64,000 nt of DNA from Azadirachta indica (Eukaryota; Streptophyta; Magnoliopsida; Sapindales; Meliaceae), in contig CM040441.1 in the NCBI GenBank assembly GCA_022749755.1, forward strand, positions 10,293,475-10,357,474, given 5' to 3'. Shown here in pieces: positions 48,811 through 62,000 of the stretch. The notes below the pieces were generated by a model that was not told the origin of the DNA, searched no databases, and worked only from the letters and a program-made list of their open reading frames with translations. The position numbers were made by a program, and so were the translations under genes. The stretch's first letter is position 1. Each line of letters begins with the position of its first letter.

Positions 48811-49068
48811 GCTTTGAACTGATATCTACACTGGCGGCAGCTTATTGCTGGCAAGATGGTGAGGCTTTCGGTATTGTTCCCAAGACCAACAATCTGAAGT
48901 TGCTGGCGGCTTGACGGCATTTGTCTTGGGGTGTATTTCTACACCATGGGAGCTGTTGGAGGTATGGATGAGCTTCAGGCAGCTACTGATGATAAGTTCG
49001 AAGATCTGAAAACAAGCAAGGCTCTTGAAGAAAGCAAGCCATTGGAAGCGTTTTCTTATGTTACTTGA
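48811..49068 (+). pseudogene. TNL-associated tail relic with a 40-codon open frame
   Basis: One frame holds GGLTAFVLGCISTP, the counterpart of the hydrophobic GLTALVFGVYF hidden in the last exon of TNLs A, D and G. Another frame, from ACCATGG at 48946, runs MGAVGGMDELQAATDDKFED and on to a stop at 49066-49068 (40 residues). GGMDELQ matches GGMNKLR after TNL A. A third frame reads AAYCWQDGEAFGIVPKTNN. A decayed copy lies at 31331-31570. Coding status is unsure. Confidence 0.35.
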
Positions 49069-50640
49069 TGTGAAAAATGTAATGAAGAAAAAGAGGTTAA
49101 GCTTAAGCTTAAGATTATCAACAATATGTTCATTGATGATATATTAATTATCAAAGATCTAAATAATTACTTTTGAAAAAAAAAAAAGAGAATAATAAAT
49201 TATAATATGCGAATTAAATTAAGTTTTATATTTCTATAATTATATATAGTTTTTTAATTTATTTAATTTTAATTTAATTTTAATTAAAATATTTTAAAAA
49301 AATTATTAATTATCTTTATTTGTAATGAATATAGTATGTATTTATATTTTTTTTTATTTATATTAATTGTATGCTTGATAAATTTTAAGAAAATACAATG
49401 AAAATAATATATACATACAAACATACATACATATAAATATATTTATCATACATATTTTATCTAAAGATATTTAGGATCATTGAATACTTAATTATTACTG
49501 AAAAATTTTTAAAAAAATTAGAAGCATTTTAGTATATCAGTTTGTCCAAATTCATTTTATCATTTTAGTTTAAATAATTATATTTTTGTTTTCTTAATTT
49601 TGTAAAATAATAAAATGAAATAAACTTTTTAAATTTAACATTTTATTCCCTAACATTTAGTAAATGGTGGGGTCAAATTGTTGATTATGAAAAAATATAG
49701 CTTGTTTCGTCATTTTATCAAAGTTCAAGAACTAAAATAATAATAATATTCTAACAGTCAAACCAACAAGTTAAGTCTAGTGAATGTTTTTCTATTCCCT
49801 CAAAACTCAGAGGTATTATTTAACACATCTCAAGAATTAGGGGTACTTGCTATTTATCCAAAAATTAGGGGTATATGATCAAATCCCTATATATTATCAA
49901 ATAAAGTCTATTGCCAATCATTGGAAAATATTTGTTTGCAAAATATATTTTGTGAGTCTCTGATGGGACATTGGTGGACCACATGTTTGTTTTTCTACTT
50001 GGAAATTTCCTTTCTAGCCTATTGTTCAAATGCATAAGATATCCAAGTTTCTGTAAAAGTGTATATAGGAATTCCCCTACATCGCTGTTTAGAGCGTTCA
50101 GTTTAGCTCACTATCAAAGTTATTACGAGGGACTGGAGAACGTATGAATTAATCAGTTATATGTTAAAGCAAGACATTTTAATATCAAATCAATTATATA
50201 TTGTCAAATGAAGTCAATTGCCAATCACTGGCAAATATTTGTTGTGATTCTCGTTCTGATTGGACATTGGTGAACTACATGTTTGTTTTTCTACTTTGAA
50301 AATGTCTTTCACTACAACATTTCTGTTGGGTGTTCTGTCACTTTCTTGTTTTCAATTATTTTATGATTATATTAAAAAAAAAATTATTTTATGATTGCGT
50401 AAAAGTATGGGCTTATATATTTTAATGCTTCTCTTTTATTGCCTGCAACTTGTTTCCCAGCGTTTCCCTCAATGATGCGTTTGACTTACTGTTGCAAATT
50501 TTTCTAACACTAAAAGTTTTTTTATCTTGAAAAATAAATTTAAAGTATAATAATTATAATTATTCAATATAGTGTAATCTAGAAGAAATCTAAAAAAAAT
50601 AATAACAAGAAAGTTACAGAATTAGTTGTTTTTTTTCTGT
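49069..50640. other. AT-rich intergenic DNA before TNL F
   Basis: Very AT-rich with ATAC and TATA tandem words near 49410-49450. Two related stretches (near 49905-50000 and 50195-50300) share GTTTGTTTTTCTACTT and may be a small local duplication. No gene seen. Confidence 0.5.
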
Positions 50641-50840
50641 TAATTTACGTTGTCATGTTTACTTTCTCCGGCCAATAGTTAGTCGTTGGAAACCCCCAGT
50701 AAAGACGAAAGAAAGAGATCGACAGCAGCAGGAACTTCTGATGGGAGAAGAATTAAGAGCTCCAACCACTCCTCCACATTTTTTATTCTTACATCCAACT
50801 CCTCTCAAGCTTCTCTCTTTTTCTGTCTCAAAATTTCTCC

Positions 50841-53800
50841 ATGGCTTCACCTTCATGTTCTCCGTTTTCTTGCAAATACGATGTTTTCCTTAGTTTTCGA
50901 GGGGAGGATACTCGTGAAAAAATTTTACTAGTCACCTCTTTGCTAGTTTATCTCGAAAAAAAATAAACACCTTCATTGATGAAAGTATTCATAAAGGAGA
51001 AAGAATTTGTGCTGATATTTTAAATGTAATAATTGAAGGATCGAAGATTTCAGTAATTATTTTTTCAGAAAATTACGCAAATTCTAAATGGTGCTTAGAC
51101 GAGCTTGTCAAAATTCTTGATTGCAAAAAAATGCATGGTCAAACTGTTATACCAGTTTTTTATCATATTCATCCATCTAATGTTCGGAAACAGACTGCAA
51201 GTTTTAGCGACGCTTTTGTTCAGCACGAGAAGGAACTTAAAAAGATGCCAGAAAAGGTTCAGAAATGGAGGACTGCATTAACTGAAGCATCTTATTTATC
51301 TGGATATGAATCCACGAGAATCAGGTAATTTTTTATTATATGATTAAGGGGAAAAAATGAGGGAAACTTTTATTATTTAATATTTATGTCCTTTAGTAAG
51401 CAATAAAAAAAAAGAGATATTTTATTTTTCTCATTCAATCTTGGTTAATTTTGACCCATTTTTTTTTTCTCTTCACATGTGCTAGGCCTGAGGCAAAACT
51501 TATAGATGCAATTGTTAAGGATGTTTTGAATAAATTAAAAGATTTAACAGTCTCAACTGACTCCAATGGTCTGGTTGGAATAAATTGGCGAATTAAAAAA
51601 GTTAAATCGCTATTATGCATGGGATTGTCGGATTTTCGAATTGTAGGAATTTGGGGCATGGGTGGCATAGGCAAAACAACCATAGCTGAAGTTCTTTTCA
51701 GCATAATTTCCAAAGAATTTGAAGGTGCATGCTTCATAGCAAATATTCGAGAAGAATCTGAAAAAAGGGATGGATTATTAAATTTACAAAAGCTAGTTCT
51801 TTCTCAACTGTTACAAGAAAAAATTGAAATAGGAGATCCAAATATACCACAGCATACCAAGGATAGGCTTCGATACATGAAAGTTTTTATTGTTCTGGAT
51901 GATGTGAATAAGTTTGGGCAATTAGAACGTCTTATTGGAAGGACTAATCGATTTGGTCCAGGAAGCAGAATAATTATCACTACAAGAGATAGACAAGTTC
52001 TTGATAAGTATGGGGTGGATCAGATATACAAAGTTACGGGAATGAATGATAATGAAGCTCTTGAGCATTTTTGTAATTTTGCATTTAGCCAAAATCATTG
52101 CCCTCAAGAGTTTACGGAGCTCTCACAAAGGGTTGTGGATTATGCAAATGGTAATCCACTAGCTCTAAAGGTGTTGGGTTCCTTCCTTCGTCGTAAGAGC
52201 AAATTTGGCTGGGAAACTGCATTGCACAACTTAGGACGAATTTCTGCCTCTGACATTTATGATGTACTTAAAATTAGTTATGACGAACTATAATGGGAAG
52301 TAAAAAATATATTTCTTGATATTGCATGTTTCTTCAAAGGAAATGACGAAGATAATGTGATTTCAATTTTTGATGATTATTATTTGATGCATTATGGACT
52401 AGATGTCCTTGCTAAAAAGTCACTTATAACAAGATCACATAAGAAGCTTGAAATGCACGATTTACTGCAAGAAATGGGTAAGAAAATTGTTTATGAAGAA
52501 TCTCCAGAAGAATCGGGAAAACGTAGCAGGTTATGGCATCATAGGGATGTTTATGATGTTCTAAGGAAAAATAAGGTAATCAACGGCTCTATTTCTTCAT
52601 AATTGTTTGATAGGGAATCAAATCATGCATGCAAATTACATTTTCAATACATAGAATTTTATAAATTTTATTTTTGTTTTGAGGATCTTATACTCTCTCT
52701 TTCTTTGTGTGATTTTTTGTTTGGTTAGGGGACCAACTCAATCAAAGGCATATTCTTAAATTTGTCCAAAATAAGAGATATACATCTAGACTCCAAAGTC
52801 TTTGCAGATATGTATAATCTTAGATATCTTAAATTTTATATGCCTTCAAAATTTGATGAATCATATATGAGCTCCAAAGTGCATCTTCCTCAAGGTCTTG
52901 AATATCTTCATGATGAACTGAGATATCTTTATTGGGACGGATATCCGTTGAGAACATTGCCAAGAAATTTTATTCCAGAGAATCTTATTGAACTTAACCT
53001 ATCTTATAGTAAAATTGAACAACTTTGGGAAGGAAAAAAGGTATAGCATGATGCCTGGATATATATTTTTATTCATTTAATATTATTTGTCAAATTCATT
53101 GATGCTAATTTTTTTCTTTTTAATTGTTACAGGAAGCTCCCAAGTTAAAATTTATCCACCTCCGACACTCTGATTATCTCCGTAGCATCCCAGACCCATT
53201 AGAAACCCCAAATTTGGAGAGAATGATTCTTTCAGGTTGTGAAAAGTTGTCCAACATTCCCTCATCGATCCAGAATTTCAACAACCTCGGCCTGTTGCAT
53301 TTAAGTGGCTGCCCAAGTCTTAGTTATTTTCCCAAAAACATTCATTTTAGATCTCCTATAAAGATTGAAATATCTAAGTGCATGAATCTCACAGAGTTTC
53401 CACCGATTTCGGGAAATGTAATAGAACTGACGTTATCCGCTACAGCAATAGAACAAGTTCCCTCGTCAATCAGCAGACTGACACGTCTTAAAACGTTGAG
53501 TCTGAGTGATTGCGACAGGTTAAAGAATATTTCGACCAACATATGTAAATTGAAATCTCTTTTCTTGCTTGAACTTCGATCCTGTCCAAATTTTGAGAGA
53601 TTTCCGGAAATCTTGGAGCAAATGGAAAGTTTAAAAAATATTTCTTTCCAGCAGACCAGGATTAGAGAGCTGCCGTCTTTAACAAAACTTCTAACAGGGC
53701 CTATAGATTTGAAGTTGGATTTTTGTCGCTCGCTTAGAAAAGTTAAAAATTTTGATTTCATCATGGGAGATGAATTTGCCATTAATCCAATACCGTCCTC

Positions 53801-55249
53801 TATCATAGATTTAGACGAACCTGAAGAAGCTGACTTTCACGGTTGTAGAGGATTGTTACTGTCTCCATTATCAGGTTTATCTGAATTAAGATGGCTAACA
53901 TTATGTGGTTGTGATTTAAGAGAAATTCCTCAGGATATTGGCTGTCTGTCCTCTTTGGAAGAGCTAGATCTAAGTGAAAATGAGTTTGAGAGTTTACCTA
54001 CAAGTATCAAGCAACTTTCTCGGCTGAAATCACTTTGGTTGTGCTATTGCAATATGCTTGAATCACTACCAGAGCTGCCTCGATCGCTAAGATATTTACT
54101 TGCAAATAATTGCAAGCGGCTCGAATCATTGCCAGAGCTTCCGGAATGTCTAGAAAGTTTAGATGCATCCCTACTGGAAACACTATCTCAAAGCTCCAAT
54201 GGCTCTGCCAGGCTAACGTACGTATTCTGTATTTGCCCGAAACTGGAGGAAAAAGCGAACAACATTTTGGCAGATTCACAGCTAAGAATTCAACATATGG
54301 CAACTGCATCACTGTATGAACAGGTACTAATTAATTCACTTTCTACCTCTCTCTCTCCCCTTTTTTCCTCACATCAGAAATTAATCGTGATCTTCATATC
54401 ACAGATGTCAGATGGATTCGAATTTTTTATCTGGAAGTCCAGTTGATATTCCTGAATGGTTCAGCAATCGATGTTTGGGATCATCAATAACTATTCAACT
54501 GCCATCGCAATGTGGTAGCACACGCTTCATCGGTTTTGTTCTTTGTGTTGTCGTTGGATTAGAAGAAGATTATGATTTTTGTGGCCAATTTTTCGATGTA
54601 GAATGTAGGTACTCTTTTGAAATTAAGACTGATATTAGTAAGACTATAAATTATGTCACAACCGTCGACTTGGATCAGATCATACTTGGATTTGAACCCT
54701 GTAGCAATGATAGGCTACCTGATATTGACCAACATACTGCTGTCTCATTTGATTTCTCCGTCCACAATAGAGAAAGCATGTGTAATGGATTTGAAAAATC
54801 CCAAAGTGTGAAGGTGAAATGTTGTGGGGTGTGTCCAGTGTATGCACATCCGAACGAGTCCCCACCCAACACCTTTACTGTAAATTTGGTGCCACCAACT
54901 GAACGAGAATTCACTCAGTTTCAAGGGCGAGATGAGTACTGGAATATCTGGAAGTATTATTAACAGATCTGACGATGAGGAAGTAGAACCAAATCCCAAC
55001 AAAATTTGCAGAGGGCAGAAAAGTTTCTTTTCGCCTCCAATTTTTCGAAGAAGATCGGTTCGCTTACTCGCTTTTCTTATAATAATGTAAGTCAAATCCT
55101 AGTCCTAATATTTAATTTATGTTTCTGTATCTTAATTTAATCTAATTGAATTAATTAATTAATTGCTGCAAATTTTGTTATTCAGGTTTGTATTTCTTTT
55201 GTTCATCATTTCGAGTCCAATACCACTTTGGGAATTGACATTAATTTGA
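50841..55249 (+). pseudogene. TNL F: TIR frameshift and NB-ARC nonsense, LRR intact
   Basis: Exons: 50841-51324 (484 nt, two extra A in GTGAAAAAATTTTAC), 51486-52575 (TAA at 52291-52293 where paralogues have GAATGG), 52729-53040, 53133-54323 (397 codons, the longest LRR exon here), 54405-55086, 55186-55249. The C-JID has lost a base near 54422 and more near 54925. The last two exons join as RRRSVRLLAFLII, then MFVFLLFIISSPIPLWELTL and a stop, giving a hydrophobic C-terminal end after a basic patch. P-loop GMGGIGKTT, FGPGSRIIITTRD and MHD remain. The first lesion falls about 30 codons in, so no TIR domain can be made. Confidence 0.9.
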
Positions 55250-55800
55250 TTAGCGAAGGAGACAAGAGTAAGGTATGCTTAATTTGTGAGGCAGCAATTA
55301 AGAACCTTCACCTCTTTCTTTAATTAAATTAATTATTTCATTTTGATGTTAAAAATGCTGTGAATGCAGATATTCTTTGGAGAAGCAAGTTTAATTTGCT
55401 GCCTAATTGCTTTTAGGAATTAATATCACTCTTGTCAATATTTTCTAAGATTGGTAGGTTTCCCAGCAGGTATTCAATGATATTATTATCGTTTTTTTCG
55501 AATCACTTTGAGCAAAGAAATTCTGCGAAATGCAGCTCTATATAAATGGGGGGCTGTTCTCTTTGCTTCAATTGATCAATTGAACAGTTGCATTCAAGGT
55601 GCAAAACTGATTATTTTGGTCAGGATTTGAAAGTATGCAAAGAAAATACATTCACTTTTTGTTTAACATAGAAATTTATGAGATAGAAATGGAGGTTCAA
55701 TGTTGGTTGTTGGTGAATGCAATTTAATCTTTGTACCTGTAGAATTTCTCTACTTTTCTTTGAGGAATCCAAACAATCAAACAACAGTGATCCTTGTGAT
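55250..55800 (+). other. Condensed downstream flank of TNL F
   Basis: Same short form as after TNL C: KEILRNAALYKWG near 55515, GLFSLLQLI near 55555, the TTGAGGAATCC stretch near 55765. No open gene. Confidence 0.5.
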
Positions 55801-58060
55801 TATTTTTGTAGAAATATACAAATACAGAGGGGTTAACAGGCCCAGTTAAGTGGCCCAACAGGATCTGACTTGGGGGAGATTGGGTTGCCGGTAGTTAAGG
55901 GCTTGCTTTTTTTGTTCTAATAATGTATGGCCCAATACGAAAAGTGGACTTCTTCCTTTTTTGAGCCTAACCCATGGAGTTCAGGGAATGAGAAGCCCAA
56001 TACTACCATTAAATAATGAGACCACACAACTATGAGTTAGGTGAATAAATTTTTATTGTTAAATTGATGAAAAACTATCCAATTAGAAAGAAAGATGCGC
56101 ATGTCCATTATATTTCGTACTCCACACAATAAATTATCTTATACAAATATATTTAAAATAACAGTTTAAAGAAATTAATATTATTTTTAAAGTTAAATTT
56201 GTCCTTTAATAAAATAAAAATAAAATCGAAAAAGTTAACAAATAATTACAAGAAAAACGAGTATAAAATATTAATAATATTTATTTATTCTTAAATTTAT
56301 TTTTCCTTCTTTCTTTCTCAGTTTTCTGTGCGTTCTATCTTTTTTCGGATTCTGTCCTTCCGCTTCCTCCACAGCCACCGTATACTCCGCCACAATCATA
56401 CTTTCCATCATACACTCTTCATCTTTCTCTCCTTACTTTCACTACACCCAACCATTTTTCTCCCTTTTCTGTTCCTTACACTTTCTCCATAGCCGTCGTA
56501 CACTCCGCCGTAACTGTTATTCTTCGCCGCAATTAAACTCTCCGTCGTGCACTCTTCATTCTCCTCTTTTTACTCTCACTACTAACCCAAACTATCCCGT
56601 TCTCGTCGTCGATCTGCCATCAAAATAAAAAATGAAAGCTTTTGACAGGGATTTTCTCACGAGAAAATAAATAGGTATGGAAATCGATGCTACTGCTCCT
56701 CCGTTGTCTTTGGCTGATATATATTTCTTTTTCCTTTTTATAATTTAACAGAAAAATGATAAGTGAAAGTGAGTTTAAATTACTATTGGTTTTTACAATC
56801 TGTTTGTAAATATTCATTTGCCCTTTTAAATGGATTGTATAAAGTGATTGAAGTTATGTGAGATTGGGGATGATCATTAGTTTATTTTTTAATTAATTGT
56901 GCTATGATAATTGTTTTTGAAATGTGAATTGCTTGGATTATTTAATAAATGGATGGATTGCAGTTAAAGGACATGAGATCGCGATAGGAATTGCAGTTCT
57001 TTAAAAGGTTTTTGGAAAAACAGAATAATGGTTTGCTGGTAATTTTTTGTTATCCATTTTTTATTAATACATTAATTAGTTATTTTTTAAATTTATTCTT
57101 AGGTATTTATCTTTTGTTTAATTCAGGGAGAATGTTTTTAGCTAATATCCATTACCTCTTATATTTTTTTTAATATTTTATTACTCTTTAAATTTTAATT
57201 TTATTTTTTAATATTTTAAATATTTTTAATTTTATTATTTTATAAATTAATTCAACTAAAAGATAAAATAAAAAAAATAAGAGTGATAGAGTATCAAAAA
57301 ATATAAAAATAATAGAATATTAACTTAAAAAGAAGGGATAATGAGTATTCTCTCTTTAATTTATCTTTTTTTTTAAGTTTGTTTTTAGAATGTTATGGGT
57401 TGTCACTTTGTTTTATTATTTTAAATTTTATAAATATAACGAAGTAAAAGTATGCAAATATCCAAAAATTTGAATTCTAGGTAATTTTCTCATTTTAAAT
57501 TTTTATTATGACAGCTTTTGGGACCCACTTGTATTTATGGGTCCACTATATGTCTCATATAGTTCATCCTATCATATAAGGTTATTTTAGTAAAAACACC
57601 AAAAAATTCAATTTAACCTATTAATTTTTTTAAACTTTGGAGACTATCGAGTGGTTAGATTAAACCGGAGGGGGTATAGGGCATTTTTCCAATACAGAAT
57701 TATCGACAAAAATGCCCACAGAAATAGCCTCAATTTAACAGAATAGAAGAATTTATTCTGTAACACGCATAATTGTATTACTTAGGCTTTGGAGTTTGTT
57801 GTTATTTTGCTTAATCCAGTTTCCTACACAAGCAGGATTTCTCTACCCTTCTCTGAGGATTAATTTGTTTTGATTCTCATTTGTTTCTTATAAATGTATT
57901 GTTAATTCCCATATGATTTAGTCCTCTTGTCTGATTCCTATAATATGAACTGGTCATATAAATAAAATATTATTGGCTTCACCCTGCATGCGCTTGCCAG
58001 CATTTCTTCACATATTACAAACTCCAAGGAACACAAGAGATAATCATTCTGTATTAATTC
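55801..58060. other. Intergenic DNA with an unrelated pyrimidine-rich insert
   Basis: 55900-56180 aligns with 19250-19560. From about 56290 the sequence changes to a C/T-rich stretch, then an AT-rich part to about 57720 with no counterpart in the other units that I can see; it may be an insertion. Short open frames here (for example at 56991-57173) have no support. From about 57890 the duplicated unit resumes. Confidence 0.45.
56371..56590. repeat. Imperfect tandem duplication in a C/T-rich stretch
   Basis: AGCCACCGTATACTCCGCC at 56373 and AGCCGTCGTACACTCCGCC at 56491 start two diverged units that both end CTC.TTACT.TCACTAC (near 56433 and 56571). The offset grows from 118 to about 137, so indels have accumulated. 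Confidence 0.55.
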
Positions 58061-58072
58061 ATTCACATGATC

Positions 58073-58275
58073 ATGACGAGGCTGCAGCAGGCAGGTGTGG
58101 AAGTATTGGGATTATTGGCTGATCCAGTGAAGAACTACTTCCAAATTTCCAGAGAGAAAAACAAATGCTAGCTAGCTCCTTCACATTAAAGAATTTCCTT
58201 GTGGCTGTGATATTCTTTCTTTCTTTCCTACTTTCAAATTTCCCTATCCTTGAATCAATCACTTCACTGTTGCAT
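58073..58275 (+). pseudogene. Decayed copy of the small membrane ORF upstream of TNL G
   Basis: ATG at 58073 reads MTRLQQAGVEVLGLLADPVK, then FQISREKNKC and TAG; one frame over it goes on as SFTLKNFLVAVIFFLSFLL. About 0.9 kb before the TNL G start, matching the copy before TNL B (which has the solo LTR just upstream). Confidence 0.5.
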
Positions 58276-58770
58276 ATTAATTAGTTGATGAACAGGTATT
58301 TTCTTCTTTATTCTTTTTACTCTGTCCAATGCTTTTCGGTATTTTAATAATTTTTTCATGATTACACTGTTAAAGAGCACAGTTCTCATTTCTTTTCACA
58401 CCAGATGGATGCCTTAACTTTTGCTTTTCTACTTCAAAATTTCTCATTCTTGACGTCAATTATTTCTTTCACTACAACATTTCTGTAGGTTCTTCTTTCA
58501 ACTTCAATTATTTTATGATTGCATAGAAACGTGGGCTCATGTATTTTAATGCTAGCTTTTCTTTTTCCCTTTTATTGCCTGCCACTTGTCTGCCGCATTC
58601 CTTGTCCTCTAGTCTGTTGATAATATTTTCTATATTAACATAATTATGATAAGTCAATAAAGTGATTATCGGAGAAGATATCTAATGTAAAGCACTAAGA
58701 AAAGTTAAATTAGGTGGGGAAGTCCAATGTGAAGAAGGCTCCAATTAAGCATTTCCTACATTATATTTAC

Positions 58771-58842
58771 TTGACTTATTTTGATTGAAACAACCTTCTG
58801 TTCATTTGATTTATTATGTTGTCTCTGTTCTTGACTTGTCAA
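58771..58842 (+). promoter_or_regulatory. Conserved W-box-like sites upstream of TNL G
   Basis: TTGACTT at 58771-58777 and TTGACTTGTCAA at 58831-58842, at the same spacing as before TNL B. The inverted pair has two W-box cores face to face. Function inferred from the known WRKY binding motif. Confidence 0.5.
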
Positions 58843-59011
58843 TAGTTACTCGTTGGAAACTCGGGAAAGCTCTAGGAATCACGAAAGAAAAAGATGATAG
58901 CAGTAAGAAAGTCTGGTTGGAAGAGTTAGAAGCTCCTTGACAATTTTTGTTCTTACATTTGGCTACTCTCAAGCTTCTCTCTCTCTCCCCCAAAATCTCA
59001 AATTTTCCTCC

Positions 59012-62000
59012 ATGGCCTCATCTTCGTCTTCTTCTTTTTCTTGCAAATATGATGTTTTTCTTAGTTTTAGAGGGGAGGATACTCGTGAAAATTTTACTAG
59101 TCATCTCTTTGCTGCTTTATGTCGAAAAAAAATAAACGCTTTTATTGATGAAGGTATTAATAAAGGGGAAAGGATTTCTACTAATCTTTTGAATGCAATA
59201 ATTGAAGGATCCAAGATTTCAATAATAATTTTTTCAAAAGACTATGCTGATTCTACATGGTGCTTGGATGAACTTGTCAAAATTCTTGATTGCAAGAAAA
59301 CACATGGTCAAATTGTTATACCCGTTTTCTATCATGTTCATCCATCTGATGTGCGGAAGCAGACTGCAAGTTTTAGCGATGCTTTTGTTCAACATGAGAA
59401 AAAATTCAAGGAGATGCCAGAAAGGCTTCAGAAATGGAGGAGTGTATTAACTGAAGCATCGTATCTATCTGGACATGAATCCATAAAAATCAGGTAACTA
59501 ATCTAATCTTGATAACGTTCAATATATATTATTAACGAAAAAAAAGATGGAAATTTTTATTATTTATCATTTATGTCCTTTATTAAGCAATGAAAAGGAA
59601 ATAAATATTTCATTTTTCTCATTTCATCCTAGTCCATTTTGACACATTTTGTTTTGGTTTCACATATGCTAGGCCTGAGGCAAAACTTGTAGATGTGATT
59701 GTTGATGATGTTTTGAAGAAATTGCAAAATATAACAGTCTCAATTGATTTCAATGGTCTGGTTGGAATAAATTGGCGAATTGAGGAAGTTAAATCACTAT
59801 TGTGCATGGGATTGTCAGATTTTCGAATTGTAGGAATTTGGGGTATGGGTGGCATAGGCAAAACAACCATAGCTGAAGCTCTTTTCAAGCAAGTTTCTAA
59901 AGAATTTGAAAGTGCATGCTTTATGGCAAATGTTCGAGAAGAATCAGAAAAGGGAGTCGGATTATTAAATTTGCAGAAGCAAATTCTTTCTCAGCTATTA
60001 CAAGAAAAAATTGAAATAGGAGGTCCCAATATACCTCAACATACTAAGGATAGGCTTCGACACATGAAAGTTTTTATCGTTCTAGATGATGTGAATAAGT
60101 TTAGACAATTAGAATGTCTTGTTGGAGGGATTGATCGATTCGGTTTAGGAAGTAGAATAATTGTCACTACAAGAGATAGACAAGTTCTTGCTAAATACGG
60201 GGTGGATAACATATATGAAGTTACGGGAATGAACGATCATGAAGCTCTTGAGCACTTTTGTAATTTTGCTTTTAAACAAAATCATTGCCCTCAGGAGTTT
60301 ACGATGCTATCACAGAAGGTATTAGATTATGCAAAAGGTAATCCGCTAGCTCTGAAAGTGTTGGGTTCCTCCCTTCGTTTTAAAAGCAAACTATATTGGG
60401 AAAATGCATTGCACAAATTAGGACAAATTTCTGCCCCTGATATTTTTGACGTACTTAAAATTAGTTATGAGGAATTGGAATTGGACGTGAAGAATATATT
60501 TCTTGATATTGCATGTTTCTTCAATGGAGATGACGAAGATCGAGTGATAACAATTTTTGATGATTGTTTTTTTTATGCGTTATGGGCTAGATGTCCTTGT
60601 TGAAAAGTCACTCATAATAAGATCAGATAAGAAGCTGCGAATGCATGATTTGTTGCAAGAAATGGGTCAAAAGTTTGTTTATGAAGAATCTCCAGAAGAG
60701 CCTGGAAAACGCAGCAGGTTGTGGGATCATAACGATGTTTGTCGTGTTCTTGAGAAAAGTAAGGTAATCTACAACTCCATTTATCTTATAACTATTTGCT
60801 ACAGAATCAGATCATGCATGCAAATTTCATTTTCAGTACTTGGAAAGAATTTTATAGATTTTATTTATGTTTTGAGGATCTTATGCTCTCTCTTTATCTG
60901 CTTTTGTTTTCTTTTTTTGTTTGATCAGGGGACGAACTCCATCAGAAGCATATCCTTGAATTTGTCCACTATAAGATATATACATCTTGAATCCAACGTT
61001 TTTGCCAACATGGATAATCTTAAATATCTTAAATTTTATATGTCTTCCCCTAGTTCAGGTCTTGATGAAGATCTTGATTATCATTCTTCTTGGAGGTCTA
61101 GAGTGCATCTTCCTGATCAATTGAGATATCTTCCTTCCTCAAGGTCTAAAGTGCATTTTCCTCAAGGCCTCGATTATCTTCCTGATGAATTGAGATATCT
61201 TCATTGGGACGGATATCCATTAAAAACATTGCCAAGGAACTTTATTCCAAAGAATCTTATTGAGCTTCACCTATCTTGCAATGAAATTGAAAAATTTGAA
61301 CATCTTTGTGAAGAAAAGGTATAGCATTATCCTCGAAAATATAGTTTGATTTATTGGATGTTAATTGTCAAATTCATTGATGCTAATTTTTTTCTAGTGT
61401 AGTTATTTAATTGTTATCGTTTTAATTATTGCAGGAACTTCCTAAGTTAAGATTTATTGAACTCCTTGGCTTTGATTATCTCAGTAGCATCCCTGCAAAC
61501 CCACTGAAAACCCCACAGCTGGAGAGAATAATTCTTTCATATTGCCCAAGGTTGTCTCACATTCCCTCATCCATCCAGAATTTCAACAAACTTGGTCTGT
61601 TGCATTTAACTGGCTGCCGAAGTCTTAGTTTTTTTCCCCCAGACATTCATTTTAGATCTCCTATAAAGATTGAGATCTCTTTCTGCGATCTCAGAGAGTT
61701 TCCACCGATTTCGGGAAAAGTAATAGAATTAGATTTATACTGTATTGCAATAAAAGAAGTTGTCTCATCAATCAGCAGACTAACAAGTCTTGAAAAGTTG
61801 AGTATCAGAAATTGCCATGGGCTGAAGAGTATTTCGACAAACATATGTAAATTGAAATCTCTTCGTTGGTTTGAACTTACGTTTTGTTCAAATTTGGGGA
61901 GATTTCCCGAAATCTTGGAGCAAATGGAAAGTTTAGAATATCTTTACTTAGAGCATCTGGAGATCAATGAGTTGCCGTCTTCAATAAAACTTCTAACAGG

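Noticed and set aside
55186..55272. Alternative phase-0 reading of the terminal exon of F (SFVHHFESNTTLG)
   Set aside because: In TNL C this frame stops early, while the hydrophobic frame crosses the junction and ends at a similar place in both C and F.
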